Source: Larix sibirica
Lineage: Eukaryota > Streptophyta > Pinopsida > Pinales > Pinaceae
NCBI GenBank assembly: GCA_004151065.3
Contig: NWUY0300033907.1
Span: 1-20,026 of the forward strand
Length of the DNA stretch: 20,026 nucleotides
Reading direction: 5' to 3'
A model generated the notes under the pieces. It was given only the letters and a program-made list of their open reading frames with translations. It was not told where the DNA came from and ran no database searches. Of the stretch, positions 1 to 9,472 are shown one piece after another. Each line of letters starts with the position of its first letter. Position 1 is the stretch's first letter. Position numbers and translations under genes: made by a program.

Positions 1-914
1 GAGTCTTTCATTCATATGACTTGTGTGTTCATTCTTTCTCACTCTTGTGTAGATATGTGACCTAGAAGAGGAGTGCACTTGTCCTCTCTCTCTCTCTCTC
101 TCTATGTATTTACTTATTTCTCTCGCTCTCTCTCGCTTAGGTGTTAGGGTTTCTTGGTCTCTTTGGAGTTTCTTGGAGCATTTTTGAGTTTTAGGGTTGG
201 GGTTTTACCCTTGGAGATTGGAAACTAGATTTTTGGGAGAAAACCCTAGGGTGGACTTGTGAAGAATAAGAGAAGAGGAGGATATCCTGTCTTGGAGATA
301 TCGTTGGTGGGATTCTTGCACTTGTTCTTGGTGGAGCTAAGGTTTGATGATTTACCCTAGCTAAGACATTTCGCAAGGTTGGATTTTGTAGTCTTGAAAA
401 GAGGATATGGTATGTACTTTATCATTGAGCTTATATATGAAATTTCTAGCCATACATATCTTGTGTCAATTTCATATTTGATTTTTAGCTACATGTGCTC
501 TTCATATTGTGTTAACATCTATTTATGATCTTGTTGATTGGACATAATTAAGAGGGAAAATTGTTAAGTGTTTTGACATCTAAATAAGAAGATAAAGGGA
601 TTGATTTTACTATTGTAATATTGTCGTTATTTTTTCTATAATTTAAGTACATTTTTAGGTCTAAATATTGACCAATAAATTTCCCTAGAAGGGATGAAAA
701 CTTATCTCATTGATTGGTTTTTTTCTCCTTAATTGTGGGCTTTTTAGGGATGTCTAAAAGTGAATTATTGTACTTCTTCCACTATTGTTTGGTACTTTAA
801 TTTACAACGGTCCTAGGGAAGAAAATTATAGGGTTAAAATTACATGAACCTTCTAGAAAGAAGGTGAAATTTCTAAATTGCATTGAAAGTGTCATTTCTA
901 TGAAATTTTCAACA
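1..914 (+). repeat. 5' LTR of the Copia element, R/U5 part only
   Basis: The window begins inside this LTR: bases 1-86 match 5953-6036, just downstream of a TATA box in that copy, and the rest matches 7337-8141. It holds CT microsatellites (about 86-102 and 119-137) and GGGTT-rich stretches, and ends CAACA at 914 beside the primer binding site. The U3 part, with promoter, is missing here but seen at 3199 onward. Small reading frames inside it are not conserved in the other copy. Confidence 0.85.
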
Positions 915-928
915 TGGTATTAGAGCAA
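915..928 (+). other. Primer binding site, initiator tRNA-Met type
   Basis: The bases TGGTATTAGAGCAA directly abut the LTR end. They match the common plant Copia site TGGTATCAGAGC, complementary to the 3' end of initiator tRNA-Met, with one C-to-T change. This fixes the LTR boundary and the plus-strand orientation. Confidence 0.85.
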
Positions 929-1148
929 TTGTAGTTGAGATCACTCTTGAGTAAGAGGGATTTGTATTTCAGTTAGTAATTACCTAGGACATGTACTTGA
1001 TGTAGTTGAGGTCACTGATTGTGAAACCATTGGTTGCTTGAGATAAGCACCTTTGCCCTTGGAAGGGTTGCTTTATCTACTTCATATCCTATTGATTTCT
1101 ACACTTGAGACTTTTTTCAGGATATGTAAAGTTACTCTTGGTCTAAGA

Positions 1149-1880
1149 GAGTATGACAAGTTGGAAGGAGCTTCAAATTTTGTTCCATTGGAGTTTAGGC
1201 TTTAATCCTTATGGAAGAGGTTTATCTTTGGGAGCATGTTGAGAATGACATTCCATAAGCTAATGATCCAACATAGTTGACCACTTATCAAAAGAAGGAA
1301 TCCAAGGTGAAGAGAATCATTCTTGATTCGAGGAAGGATCACTTCATCTCACACATTTTTTTATAAGAAGTCAAGTATGAGCATGTTTGATGCTCTCGTT
1401 AAGCTATTTCAAGTGCTTCTCAACATATTCTCCTATGAAACCAACTCTCAATGGTTCATATGAGCTAGAAAGATATTATGTTGATCTTTTTCTTACCAAG
1501 ATTAGTAAATTGGAGGATTAATTGGCGACCGTTGGATCTAAGATTGAGGATCAAGAGCTAGTATCCATAACCCTTAAAGCGATTATTCCTTTGTGGGAAC
1601 CTTTTTTTATGGTATTTGTGCTTAAGAAAATACACTAGATTTCCCAAATCTTTGGGTAGATTTTGTACAAGAGTAAATCAAATTGTGGTCTTTTCCATAG
1701 CAAGATGTGAAAGTAGATGCTTTTGGTCTCATTGGGAGGACAAAGAAGGGTAGCAAGAAAGGATTCAAGAAGAAGTATGGGATATATATAGGGAAGAAGG
1801 ACCTAAGTAAGGTCATGTGCTTTCAATGTCATGAGATGGAACATTATGCATGACAATTTCCATTAAAGAAGGGAGAGGTC
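1149..1880 (+). pseudogene. Copia gag remnant (UBN2-type capsid plus zinc knuckle)
   Basis: Several frames with stops together give a Copia Gag. Frame 3 (1149 on) reads EYDKLEGASNFVP, then LMEE and LWEHVENDIP near 1210, then KDH-like and MFDALVKLF-like segments; LWVDFVQE is at about 1650. Lysine-rich sequence precedes a CCHC knuckle at 1818-1860: CFQC, then H, but the last Cys reads Phe and a TGA falls inside it. Gag forms the virus-like particle and binds the element's RNA. The region has many stops and several frameshifts and cannot make the protein. The family assignment rests on recognised motifs, not on a search. Confidence 0.75.
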
Positions 1881-2400
1881 ATGAAGCAGGTTGCAACTGG
1901 GACTATAGTAGGATTAAAGGAGGTGACCTCTCAATTTGAGACAACCTTTTACATGGTTTCTTATTTATCTATGAACACTATGTCTAGTGTTGGTTGCTAT
2001 GTGTGCCATGGAACTTCGAGACACATGACATATGACAAGTCACCATTCAACAAGATTAGGGAGCAAGAGGGAGGCATGACTATGGAGCTTGGTGATGATG
2101 CCACATACCCCATGAGAGGAGTTGGATTCTTTTCATTCCAAATGCCTTCATGTGATGTTCTTGAGGTGTGTTATTTATTTGTTCTTGGTTTAAGGAAAAA
2201 CCTCCTTTCAGTTTTGTGTATGACATATATACATTGGAGAATTTCCTTTGAGGGACAATAGTGCACCATCAATGACTGTAGTTTAGAAAATATGAGGACT
2301 TTGGCTAGAGGGGTGAGAGAGGGTGACCCTTTCAGGATACCCACTAATCTAGTGGAAATCACACATTCCATTGAGATATTCGTCAGACCTCTTTTGCAAG
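1881..2400 (+). pseudogene. Copia protease and pre-integrase remnant
   Basis: An open stretch of 126 codons (1881-2261) continues the gag frame and reads through the retropepsin region into the GAG-pre-integrase linker. The aspartic protease motif, normally D-S-G-A-S, is CHGTS at 2004-2018, so the catalytic Asp is gone. Family-typical words follow: RHMTYDKS, ELGDDATYP, NLLSV and SFEGQ. After a stop the frame continues as LARGVREG near 2310 to about 2400. In an intact element this would cut the polyprotein and join protease to integrase. No start codon is needed here because the region belongs to a polyprotein. Confidence 0.75.
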
Positions 2401-2424
2401 AGGCTATAGAGTAGGTGGGCACAC

Positions 2425-2520
2425 CCAAATCTTCAGTGAGGGTGAGTGTACCACCTAGGAGATATGCTCGTCATATAGCATTGTTTTCTTCCATCCACAT
2501 GACTTCTAATTGTATATAGG
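2425..2520 (+). pseudogene. Fragment of the Copia integrase-RT linker
   Basis: The same frame reads SSVRVSVPPRRYARHIA, which resembles the hinge between integrase and reverse transcriptase in plant Copia polyproteins. It comes only about 30 bases after the pre-integrase remnant, so the zinc-binding and catalytic core of integrase (normally over 1 kb) has been deleted. This rests on motif recognition and order alone. Confidence 0.5.
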
Positions 2521-3188
2521 AGGAGAGGTGTGATGATGAGATTGACTTCATCCATGCACCTTCTATTTATTCATTAGATATGTGTGATGCCTTGATGGAA
2601 GATGTTGTTGATAATTGACTCTAGAGTTTCAACTGATGGGAGTATTATAGAGTATAGAATAAAGTATTCTAGATTCTCTTAAAGAGAGGGAGTTTACCTT
2701 AATGATACTCTTACTTGAGGATTATCTTGAGATGAGGTAGTTGGTATACTTAAGGATAATTCAATTGCTAGAGTAATTGAGGTACATGAGAGGGATTATC
2801 ATTATGAAAAGTAGATGACAACATTGCATGATTTCATGACCATACCATGAGCTTTTCCTTCCAATATTGACTCGATGTTGTATGGAGATGTGATTGTCTT
2901 TGCAGGATGTCCTAGAGTGTTCATGGTGTGGTGTTATTTGATGGTGGTCGATGATGTTGAGGATGATGGAGGTTGGTAGTTGGTTATTTCTATAGGGATA
3001 TATTCATATATATTCATAGGTGGTCATTATTTATTACATGATCGAGATGTTGTGATGGCATGGTTGAAAATCTTGTTGCAGATAATAGTGATCAGTTCTA
3101 GGACCATAGCCAACGATGATTTGCAAATAAAAAATTTGATGGAGTTGTAAAGGGAATCGACAAGTATTGGTGTAAACACGTTCCACTT
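2521..3188 (+). other. Copia internal region with no recognisable coding
   Basis: About 670 bases between the linker fragment and the polypurine tract. Stops are dense in all frames. No reverse transcriptase motif (the Y-x-D-D box) or RNase H motif of Copia could be read. It may be badly decayed pol or unrelated filler of a non-autonomous copy; the sequence does not decide. Confidence 0.5.
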
Positions 3189-3198
3189 AAAGAAGAAG
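3189..3198 (+). other. Polypurine tract of the Copia element
   Basis: AAAGAAGAAG lies immediately before TGTTAG. A purine run directly upstream of a TG start is the normal plus-strand priming site of an LTR element. It fixes the 3' LTR start at 3199. Confidence 0.65.
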
Positions 3199-3927
3199 TG
3201 TTAGATTTTTGGGTTACTCTGAAAGTATTTACACCATGTTTGGGGTGATTCATGAGGTACATGAAGTATGCTCATCTCTTAGATGGTTCAATATGGATTG
3301 TATTATAAGATATGGTCTTTCATGGATATTTATACTTGAAATAGCTTTCTCACTTGATGCTTGAACTCATTTGATTGCTAGCTAAGTGTTATTCCCTTGG
3401 GCATTGGAGATATCTTCTTTGGGTGGTGGATGCACTTTATGATGGACACGTTGAGGATTCACTTGGTGGCATAATTCCCTACAAGGGATGTGAAGTATTG
3501 TGCATTGTGAAGGAGGGATTCAATCCCTAGATGGCATATCGCAACTCGCGTTCTGATTCAGAGGGTTAGAGATGGCTCGAGAAAACACGGGGCTTCAACA
3601 ATCTTTGTTGTATAGGGTAGTTTCCCTAATGGAGTACTTTTATTTTGAGGATATAAGGACTCCATGGAGGCTCGGGATGGAGTGGTGTGGAGTTTCCTTA
3701 TGTAGCTACTTCACCTTGAAGTCCTTATTGTGCACAACATCATCATTGGAGTATGAAAGTTGTACTCTAGAGTAGATATCTCACATATGTGGACTACAAG
3801 GTCTCATGTATGTTGCTTGTAAGGGCTTGTGCCCACATAGTATTATTGGCCTTCCTTACCTCTCATATAAATAGAGGAAGGAGAGAGTCTTTCTGTTCAT
3901 CACATCACTTCATCATTTATTAGAGAT
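3199..3927 (+). repeat. 3' LTR of the Copia element, part 1 (U3 and start of R)
   Basis: Starts TGTTAG after the polypurine tract and runs about 660 bases to a TATA box (TATAAATA, 3867-3874). After the TATA box it shares 32 bases with 5928-5959, then diverges from the other LTR copies (about 3895 on) shortly before the NN at 3928. A 67-codon reading frame at 3572-3775 lies inside U3 and has no recognisable features, so it is not called as a gene. Added to the R/U5 part seen elsewhere, the full LTR would be about 1.6 kb. Confidence 0.7.
3867..3874 (+). promoter_or_regulatory. TATA box of the Copia LTR
   Basis: TATAAATA sits about 670 bases into the LTR, just before the point where the 5' LTR sequence in this window begins. 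It is repeated at 5932-5939 in the second fragment. Transcription of the element would start some 25-35 bases downstream. Position and sequence fit an LTR promoter; no start-site data are available. Confidence 0.6.
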
Positions 3928-3929
3928 NN

Positions 3930-5926
3930 GTCAGTTACAAAAGTAGGAATAGGAGAAATAGCTTCAGTGATAGGAAAAGAAGAAATAGAAGAGTTCGTTA
4001 AGTCATCCTAACTATCATCTTGTTCATTCTTTTTAATCCTCGTTGGACTACGTTGATATTTACTGTCTCTGCATTTCATTTTCTTATAATAGCCATTGTC
4101 TTTTTAATAATCTTTGTTGCATAGAGAGTAAGCCAGGTGGTGCTCTATAACTCAATATAGAAGTTTATTTTATAAATCTGGATGATTATTTGACTTATAG
4201 TAAAAGACCAAATATTCCAAGGCATTGTTAGCCTCAGATGTTGCTTCAACCTGTTGGGTGAGCACTTGTTGTACTCATTGCCGCTTGGTAACATCTACAT
4301 CTTTCCTTGGGAACATAAGCCCCATGTGCCTTCTCAATTTTCTCAGCATAATTTATATGGTGAGGATTATAATTTCATCCATCATCCATTTGAATATTAT
4401 ATCACTGCAAAATCTTCTCTGTTTCAAGTAATACTTTCCTATTAGCAAATTCGTAGTTGGCGATGTTAGAATGCAACGGAAAATAGGTGTTCAGTGTTTT
4501 CCAGGAAAATGTAAAATTATCAACGTTAGCCATTTTCCTAACATATTCCAATACAAAAATTCTGGGGAATCAACAAAACTGGAAGCTTGTAAGGTCTAAC
4601 TTTTGCACCATATATCCTGATGACTGTATAATTTTGTTACAAATACCAATCCCAAATTCTTGCATACAACGAGAAATCTGGGTAAATGTGAAAGGACAAT
4701 GGTTTTACAACTTACTAGTAGGTCGAACAAGTCAATAATTAAACATGTAATATCATGAGCAAGGCTTCTGATAATACAATCCTTATGGCTCTCCAGGATC
4801 CTTAGTGAATAAGGGTGACGATTCAATCCCCTTTGGCTGTGCACTATGGATATGTTCTCAAAGTGAAGCTCCAACTTCATTGAATTCATCTTATGCTAAT
4901 AAAATGGTAAATTGAGCAAAGGATATTAAAAGGAATTACATTAAATTCTTGTTTGGAGACTTATTATAGGTAGGAACTTACTCATTTCCTTACTATGTGT
5001 ATTCATGTGTTAAGGTTGTTATCTTTTCTTTTTAAAATTATTTTTATTAAAATTATAATATGATGTTATAATGATTTCTTGTTATTATGGTTTTTTAAAA
5101 TGATTACGAATATAAAGCATAATATTTATTGATTTATTTATAAGGTTTAAGGTTGCTATTGAAGTTATTTTAGTAAGAACTCACTTACTTAATAAAACAC
5201 AACCTCAATGATTACTTATTCAAATCTCTACTAAACTAAATGTTAATCATAAATAGGGTTAGGGAATGTCATATAAGCAACATTGCAAACACATTGTGCA
5301 AATTTTATTTAAGGATGCCCCTTAGTACAATAAAATCAATAATTACAAACCATGAAAACAAAAAAGGAGAATGGCTCCTAGGAACCCTCTATGATCGATC
5401 CTTCTCTCAACATGAACTAACTTACATAGACCCACGGCAAGGGACCAAGTGGAATATTGTATAAGCGATGTGAGCAACATCCCTAATAGAACTATGATAT
5501 TATGCATTAAGTTGAGATAACACAAAAAAACATTCTTTATTTCTTGCCAATTAGATCATTGGAGGTGAGTCCCACCCATATGAAGTTTACAATCTAGATC
5601 AAATACATCTTCTTGGGCCATGGGAACAATGTTTATATCTTCAGCATTGGATCTTTTAGAAGCCAAGGGATTGCTTAGAATTGTGATATGTAGACCTAGT
5701 TTTTGAACCAATAGCAGGGGAGCTTCAAGTCTACTACATAATGAAAAGGTATTTCTAAACTTTTTATGGAGAATTTGCTTAACGCAAGAAAGCAATGCTT
5801 TCTCGAAATGAGAATTATTACAATGAAGTAAGTACATATCACACATTGTAGCAGGTATCATTCAATGAAGTCATTTGTACTTTCGGAGCTTCAAGTCTAC
5901 TACATAATGAAAAGGTAAAGCAATGC
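3930..5926. other. 2-kb unclassified segment bounded by N's
   Basis: AT-rich sequence placed inside the 3' LTR between NN (3928-3929) and N (5927). It shows no LTR, no recognisable conserved domain and no tRNA. The longest reading frames are on the minus strand (4596-4889, 97 codons; 5556-5861, 101 codons); neither resembles a family I know and both may be chance. A 32-bp stretch at 5719-5750 recurs at 5885-5916 beside the N, which suggests a faulty contig end. It could be a nested insertion or a contig wrongly placed by scaffolding. Confidence 0.5.
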
Positions 5927-5927
5927 N

Positions 5928-6036
5928 TCATATAAATAGAGGAAGGAGAGAGTCTTTCTTTTGTATGACTTGTGTGTTCATTCTTTCTCACTCCTATGTA
6001 GATATATGACCTAGAAGAGGAGCACACTTGTCCTCT
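5928..6036 (+). repeat. 3' LTR of the Copia element, part 2 (TATA box and R)
   Basis: Begins directly after the N with the same 32 bases as 3863-3894, including the TATA box (5932-5939), then follows bases 1-86 of the window closely to TCCTCT at 6036. There the match stops and resumes at the CT repeat at 7337. It shows what the promoter and R junction of an uninterrupted copy look like. Confidence 0.8.
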
Positions 6037-7333
6037 TTGATCTGTAAACTATGGGCTCATAGTTTGTTAGTCTCACCAAAATGGATCTATGTGGAATTTA
6101 AAACATTTATTTTCTCTTTGTTCATTCTTCCAAATGGAACACTACTTGTGTGGGGATGTAGCTCAATTAACCATTTAATTGAAACACTTGTCATCTAGCT
6201 TACCTAAAAAACGTTTTTATTTATCTTTAGTAGTTTAATATGACCATAAAACATCTTTTTCATCTTCCAATAGTCTAAATTTGCCCCAACAAATTTAAAT
6301 TCACCTTAAACACATTTAAATTTGCTCTAGCAAGAGTAAATTTTCCCCAAACATGTTTAAATTTGCCCCATCAAGAGTAAATTCGCCCCAAACATGTTTA
6401 AATTTGCCCCAACATATTTAAATTCACCCCAACATAAGTAAATTCACCCCAAACATGTTTAAAATTTCCCCAACATAAGTAAATTTGCCCCAAACATGTT
6501 TAAATTTGCCCCACCAAAATATAGCAGAATAGAGGTTACCAATGACTCTCTTCCATTTTCTCTCCCTTTAGGAATAGAAACCCCACCAGTTAAAAGCAAT
6601 GACTATCAAACCTAAACCACATATCTTCTAAGTGGTCATGGATGGACATAGTAGAGCATATGACTATTGCATTCTTAATTTCAAGAGGAAAACAAATTTA
6701 TTGTTTGTTACAAATCAAAACTAGTTATTGGAGTGATTGAAACATCTAAGCAAAAATTTCACCCAAGATTTAAATAACTCAATAGTGAAGCATCTACCAA
6801 CAAGAACAAAAAATTTACTTACAAGCCCCATAAAGGGAAAACAACATTCAAGGATTCACACAACTCTTTTTATTGTTGGCAATGGTGTAGTTACAGGCTC
6901 TTTGGAGTAACATCAACTTTCCAGGGAAACTTTTGGGCATCATTCCATCAATCTCAACCAAATCCCCCCTTCTCTTGGTGGAGAAAGGGTAAATAGAAGG
7001 ATGGTTGGCTTGGTGGATAGCTGGAAGTTCAAGCGTCCCCAACCCTTCAGTTTTCCCCCAAGTGTTCAATTTCCTTATTTCTTTTTTTTCTTCATTTATC
7101 TATGAGATACATTCATGTGACTTACATAAAAAAATGAATGAAATAAACATTTCATTTTTCACATTAATATTACTGATGGAGTGATTTCTTGATGTAGGAA
7201 AACTATACTTGTGGTGATGTGGGTCCCTTCACACCTCCACTATGGCCTCTGCCTTATCCTTAACCATGAGCAGCCATTTACCTCATATTGAGCTAGCAGT
7301 GAAGCCATTCTTCATTTGAATCCAAATTCAGAT

Positions 7334-7336
<3 letters not shown>
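6037..7336. mobile_element. 1.3-kb insertion in the LTR's CT microsatellite, class unknown
   Basis: The LTR match breaks after TCCTCT at 6036 and resumes within (TC)n at 7337, so this block is an insertion relative to the 5' LTR. It starts TTGATCTG and ends CAGATCAG, giving a 7-base inverted terminal match (TGATCTG/CAGATCA). Flanking CT repeats hide any target-site duplication. No transposase was seen. A minus-strand reading frame (6848-7069, 73 codons) is unrecognised. A non-autonomous DNA transposon is one reading; a filler from repair or misassembly is another. Confidence 0.4.
6276..6516 (+). repeat. Minisatellite, about 12 units of 20-21 bp
   Basis: The unit is close to TAAATTTGCCCCAAACATGT. 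Unit starts fall near 6276, 6296, 6317, 6337, 6358, 6378, 6399, 6419, 6439, 6460, 6480 and 6501, so the spacing alternates between 20 and 21. Neighbouring units often differ in their tail (ACATGTT against ATAAG or AAGAG), giving a 41-bp higher-order unit in the middle. No spacer/repeat structure of CRISPR type is present. Confidence 0.9.
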
Positions 7337-7368
<32 letters not shown>

Positions 7369-8141
7369 GTGGTAGGGTTTCTTGGAACATCTTGGAGTTC
7401 TAGGGTTAGGGTTTTACCCTTAGACATTGGAGACTAGGGTTAGGGTTTATCATTAGACGTTGAAGACTAGGGTTTTGGGAGAAAACACTAGGGTGGACTT
7501 GTGAAGAAGAAGAGAAGAGGAGGATGTCTTGTCTTGGTGATAATGTTGGAGGGATTCTTGCATTTGTTCATCTTGGTGGAGCTAGGGTTTGGAGCATTTG
7601 TCATGGTTGAAGTTTCTAGTCTTGAGAGGAGGTTATGGTATCTACTTCATCATTGAGATTAGATATGAAGTTTTCCGCAATACATATCTTCTGCCAATTT
7701 CAAGTTTGATTTTCAGCTACAAGTGTTATTCATATATATTTTTTATTTATATCTATATATGAATTTCCGGATTAGAGATAAGTAAAAGGGAAAATTGTTA
7801 AGTGATTTGAAATCTATAGAAGAAGATAAAAAGGTTGATTTTACTATTATAATGTTGTTTCTATTTCTCTTGTAAAAGTACTTTTAGATCTAAATATTCA
7901 TTGGTAAGTTTCCTTAGAAGGGATGAAAACTCATCTCATTGGTTAGTGCCATTTCTCCTTAATTGTCATGAATTTTAGGGTTGTTTGAAAGTGAATTATT
8001 GTTCTTCTTTTATTATTATGTATTTTAAGTTACAATAGCCCTATGGTAGAAAATTATGGGGTTAATATCCAAGGAACCTTCTAGAAAGAAGATGAAATTT
8101 ATGAATTGTATCGAAGTGTTATTCCAATGAAATTTCCAACA
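7337..8141 (+). repeat. 3' LTR of the Copia element, part 3 (R/U5)
   Basis: Starts in (TC)n at 7337-7366 and follows bases about 86-914 of the window to the shared end CCAACA at 8141. Shared landmarks are GGGAGAAAAC near 7470, GGTGGACTTGTGAAGAA near 7490, GGGATGAAAACT near 7920 and CCTTCTAGAAAGAAG near 8080. An extra GGGTTAGGGTTTATC near 7440 is present only in this copy. The two copies differ by many substitutions and short indels. Confidence 0.85.
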
Positions 8142-8772
8142 ACTAGGAACCAAAACCAGGAGAAACAACACTAATAACTACCAATTCGATGAGAAACCAC
8201 ACTGCCATCCAGTCCACATAGCCAAGAGTAAAGATCAAAAACCCATTTCACCTAAAACTTCGGTCTAGAGACAATCCATAGAGCCTGACCAAACCATTGA
8301 ATTAAAGAGATAATAGCTAAGGTATCTCTAAACCTAACCTCATTATCATTTCCATGCCACCTATTGAGGACTAGAAATAGAATGAAAACCAAAAATCGAA
8401 TCCCACCTTCTTCACCCTAATCCATCCCTTCAACTTAACTACAATTCTCTTCGTGTATGAGAAAGAAAGGAGGATGTACTAAGAGACAAGATGGATTTAG
8501 TACCCATCCTGTCACCTTAATGTTTATGCACCATTGTCCTCAAGCACCATTGTCCTCAAGCTCAATTATCATGTTTAAGCAATGGATTATTGTTCTAAAC
8601 TTCACGGGAGATGGGAGATGAATGGGATCCCCTCTTTATACTCAACATTCCAACTTCTAATGAAACAACCTTATTTTTCCTTAAGGTCATCTAGGCTATT
8701 AAAATCTCTTGGAACTTGATAATATTGTATGGATTTGAACTTAATCACCACCCCTTGAATTCTATATATTAT
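8142..8772. other. Spacer between the two retrotransposons
   Basis: About 630 bases with no reading frame of note, no LTR match within the window and no RNA gene. The only structure seen is a perfect 16-bp tandem duplication at 8528-8543 and 8544-8559 (GCACCATTGTCCTCAA). It may be old transposon sequence but shows no diagnostic motif. Confidence 0.5.
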
Positions 8773-9423
8773 TGTTGGTTCCTTCGTTTCTGGAAAGAAC
8801 CGTAATCAGGGAAGATAATGCAAGATACAAGGCAAAAGTTGTGGAAACAACCAATAGCCGCAATTGTTTTGGGTATGATTCCACAACTATTTAAAGAAAA
8901 TGAGGTAAGTGAGAGAAGGAGAGAGTAAATCGAAGAAGAAGAAGAAGACAAAGACAACATAGAAAAAGTAGATCGGAGTTTTGGTCGAAGACAATCTCTT
9001 GTCTAAAGTTTGGGTTCTGGGCTAAGTAATCGAGTCATGGGTTTATGAGTTTTATTGATATATGTAAATCCGTAATGAGTCATTCCGTGGATAGTAGATT
9101 GAGGATATAGATCCATGTGGTGTATTGTATCAAATATCTATTGATTAATATGCATGGCGATTATTGGCCGCCCTAAATTTTCTATGATTGCGATGTCTAA
9201 TTCTTTCTGTTCTTTGCTTTAAATATAATAATGTCATGGTACTATGAACATAGACAATCACCAATTCATCCCTATAGTTAACCCTCCTTGTTCTACACAG
9301 GAATTGATTGTGCTTCAGGTGAGACCTTCTCCTTCGAGGGATTGAAAATTCCATCACATTAGACTATATCAACGCCCTTTGTTGGCCCCTGCACAAGAAC
9401 CCCAGTCTCTATTTGAGCCAACA
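8773..9423 (+). repeat. 5' LTR of the Gypsy element
   Basis: Aligns with 17967-18659. Starts near TGTTGG, ends GCCAACA just before the primer binding site. Shared landmarks are GGACCGTAATC-like near 8803, CAACTATTTAAAGAA near 8885, a GAAGAAGAAG run near 8933, GTCTAAAGTTTGGGTT near 9000, ATCTATTGATTAATATG near 9135 and GTGAGACCTTCTCCTT near 9318. It lacks about 40-45 bases present in the other LTR (near 18416-18465). The minus-strand reading frames inside it are shadows. Confidence 0.85.
8888..8895 (+). promoter_or_regulatory. Putative TATA box of the Gypsy 5' LTR
   Basis: TATTTAAA about 115 bases into the LTR, conserved at 18083-18090 in the 3' LTR and followed by a GAGAGAAGGAGAGAG purine stretch in both. 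Position and conservation suggest the LTR promoter; this is inferred from sequence only. Confidence 0.5.
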
Positions 9424-9425
9424 AA

Positions 9426-9443
9426 TGGTTCCATTGCCGATAC
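9426..9443 (+). other. Primer binding site, tRNA-Asp type, degenerate
   Basis: TGGTTCCATTGCCGATAC starts two bases after the LTR end. It matches the tRNA-Asp-complementary site TGGCGCCGTTGCCGGGGA type at about 13 of 18 positions, including TGG, CC and TTGCCG. Asp-type sites are known in plant Gypsy elements. The mismatches fit general decay. Confidence 0.65.
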
Positions 9444-9472
9444 CTGGTTTCTAACAGGATTTCGTTAACTGC

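Larger units (their letters stand above)
1..8141 (+). mobile_element. Decayed Ty1/Copia-type LTR retrotransposon, 5' end outside the window, 3' LTR interrupted
   Basis: Two long direct repeats (1-914 and 7337-8141) match over their whole length and both end in the same CAACA. The left copy is followed at once by a Met-initiator-type primer binding site, and the right one is preceded far upstream by a polypurine tract and a TGTTAG start. A UBN2-like Copia gag, a CCHC knuckle and a protease remnant lie between. The internal part is only about 2.3 kb, whereas autonomous Copia elements usually have 4-5 kb, so most of pol is missing. By eye the two LTRs differ at roughly one base in five over their last 250 bases, which points to an old insertion. 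The upstream target-site duplication cannot be checked because the 5' LTR start lies outside the window. Confidence 0.8.

Noticed and set aside
3572-3775. 67-codon frame in the Copia 3' LTR as a possible gene
   Set aside because: It falls in U3 upstream of the TATA box, shows no domain, and no second copy of U3 in the window supports its conservation.
4596-4889. Minus-strand frame with a faint resemblance to a LINE RNase H tail (SHLPR)
   Set aside because: Only one short word matches; no catalytic acidic residues in the expected order could be found.
6152-6165. GGGGATGTAGCTCA, identical to the 5' end of a tRNA-Ala type gene
   Set aside because: No anticodon arm, T-loop (GTTCGA-type) or pairing 3' acceptor strand follows; it is a chance or fragmentary match.
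6276-6516. CRISPR array
   Set aside because: Units abut one another with no unique spacers, and the genome is plant-like.
7405-7447. TTAGGG/TTTAGGG-like words suggesting an interstitial telomere repeat
   Set aside because: They lie in a GGGTT-rich part of the LTR that also occurs near 190-250, and the period is not a regular seven bases.
8933-8950. GAA run as a coding acidic repeat
   Set aside because: It lies in the LTR leader, recurs in the 3' LTR at about 18127 with changed length, and is a microsatellite.
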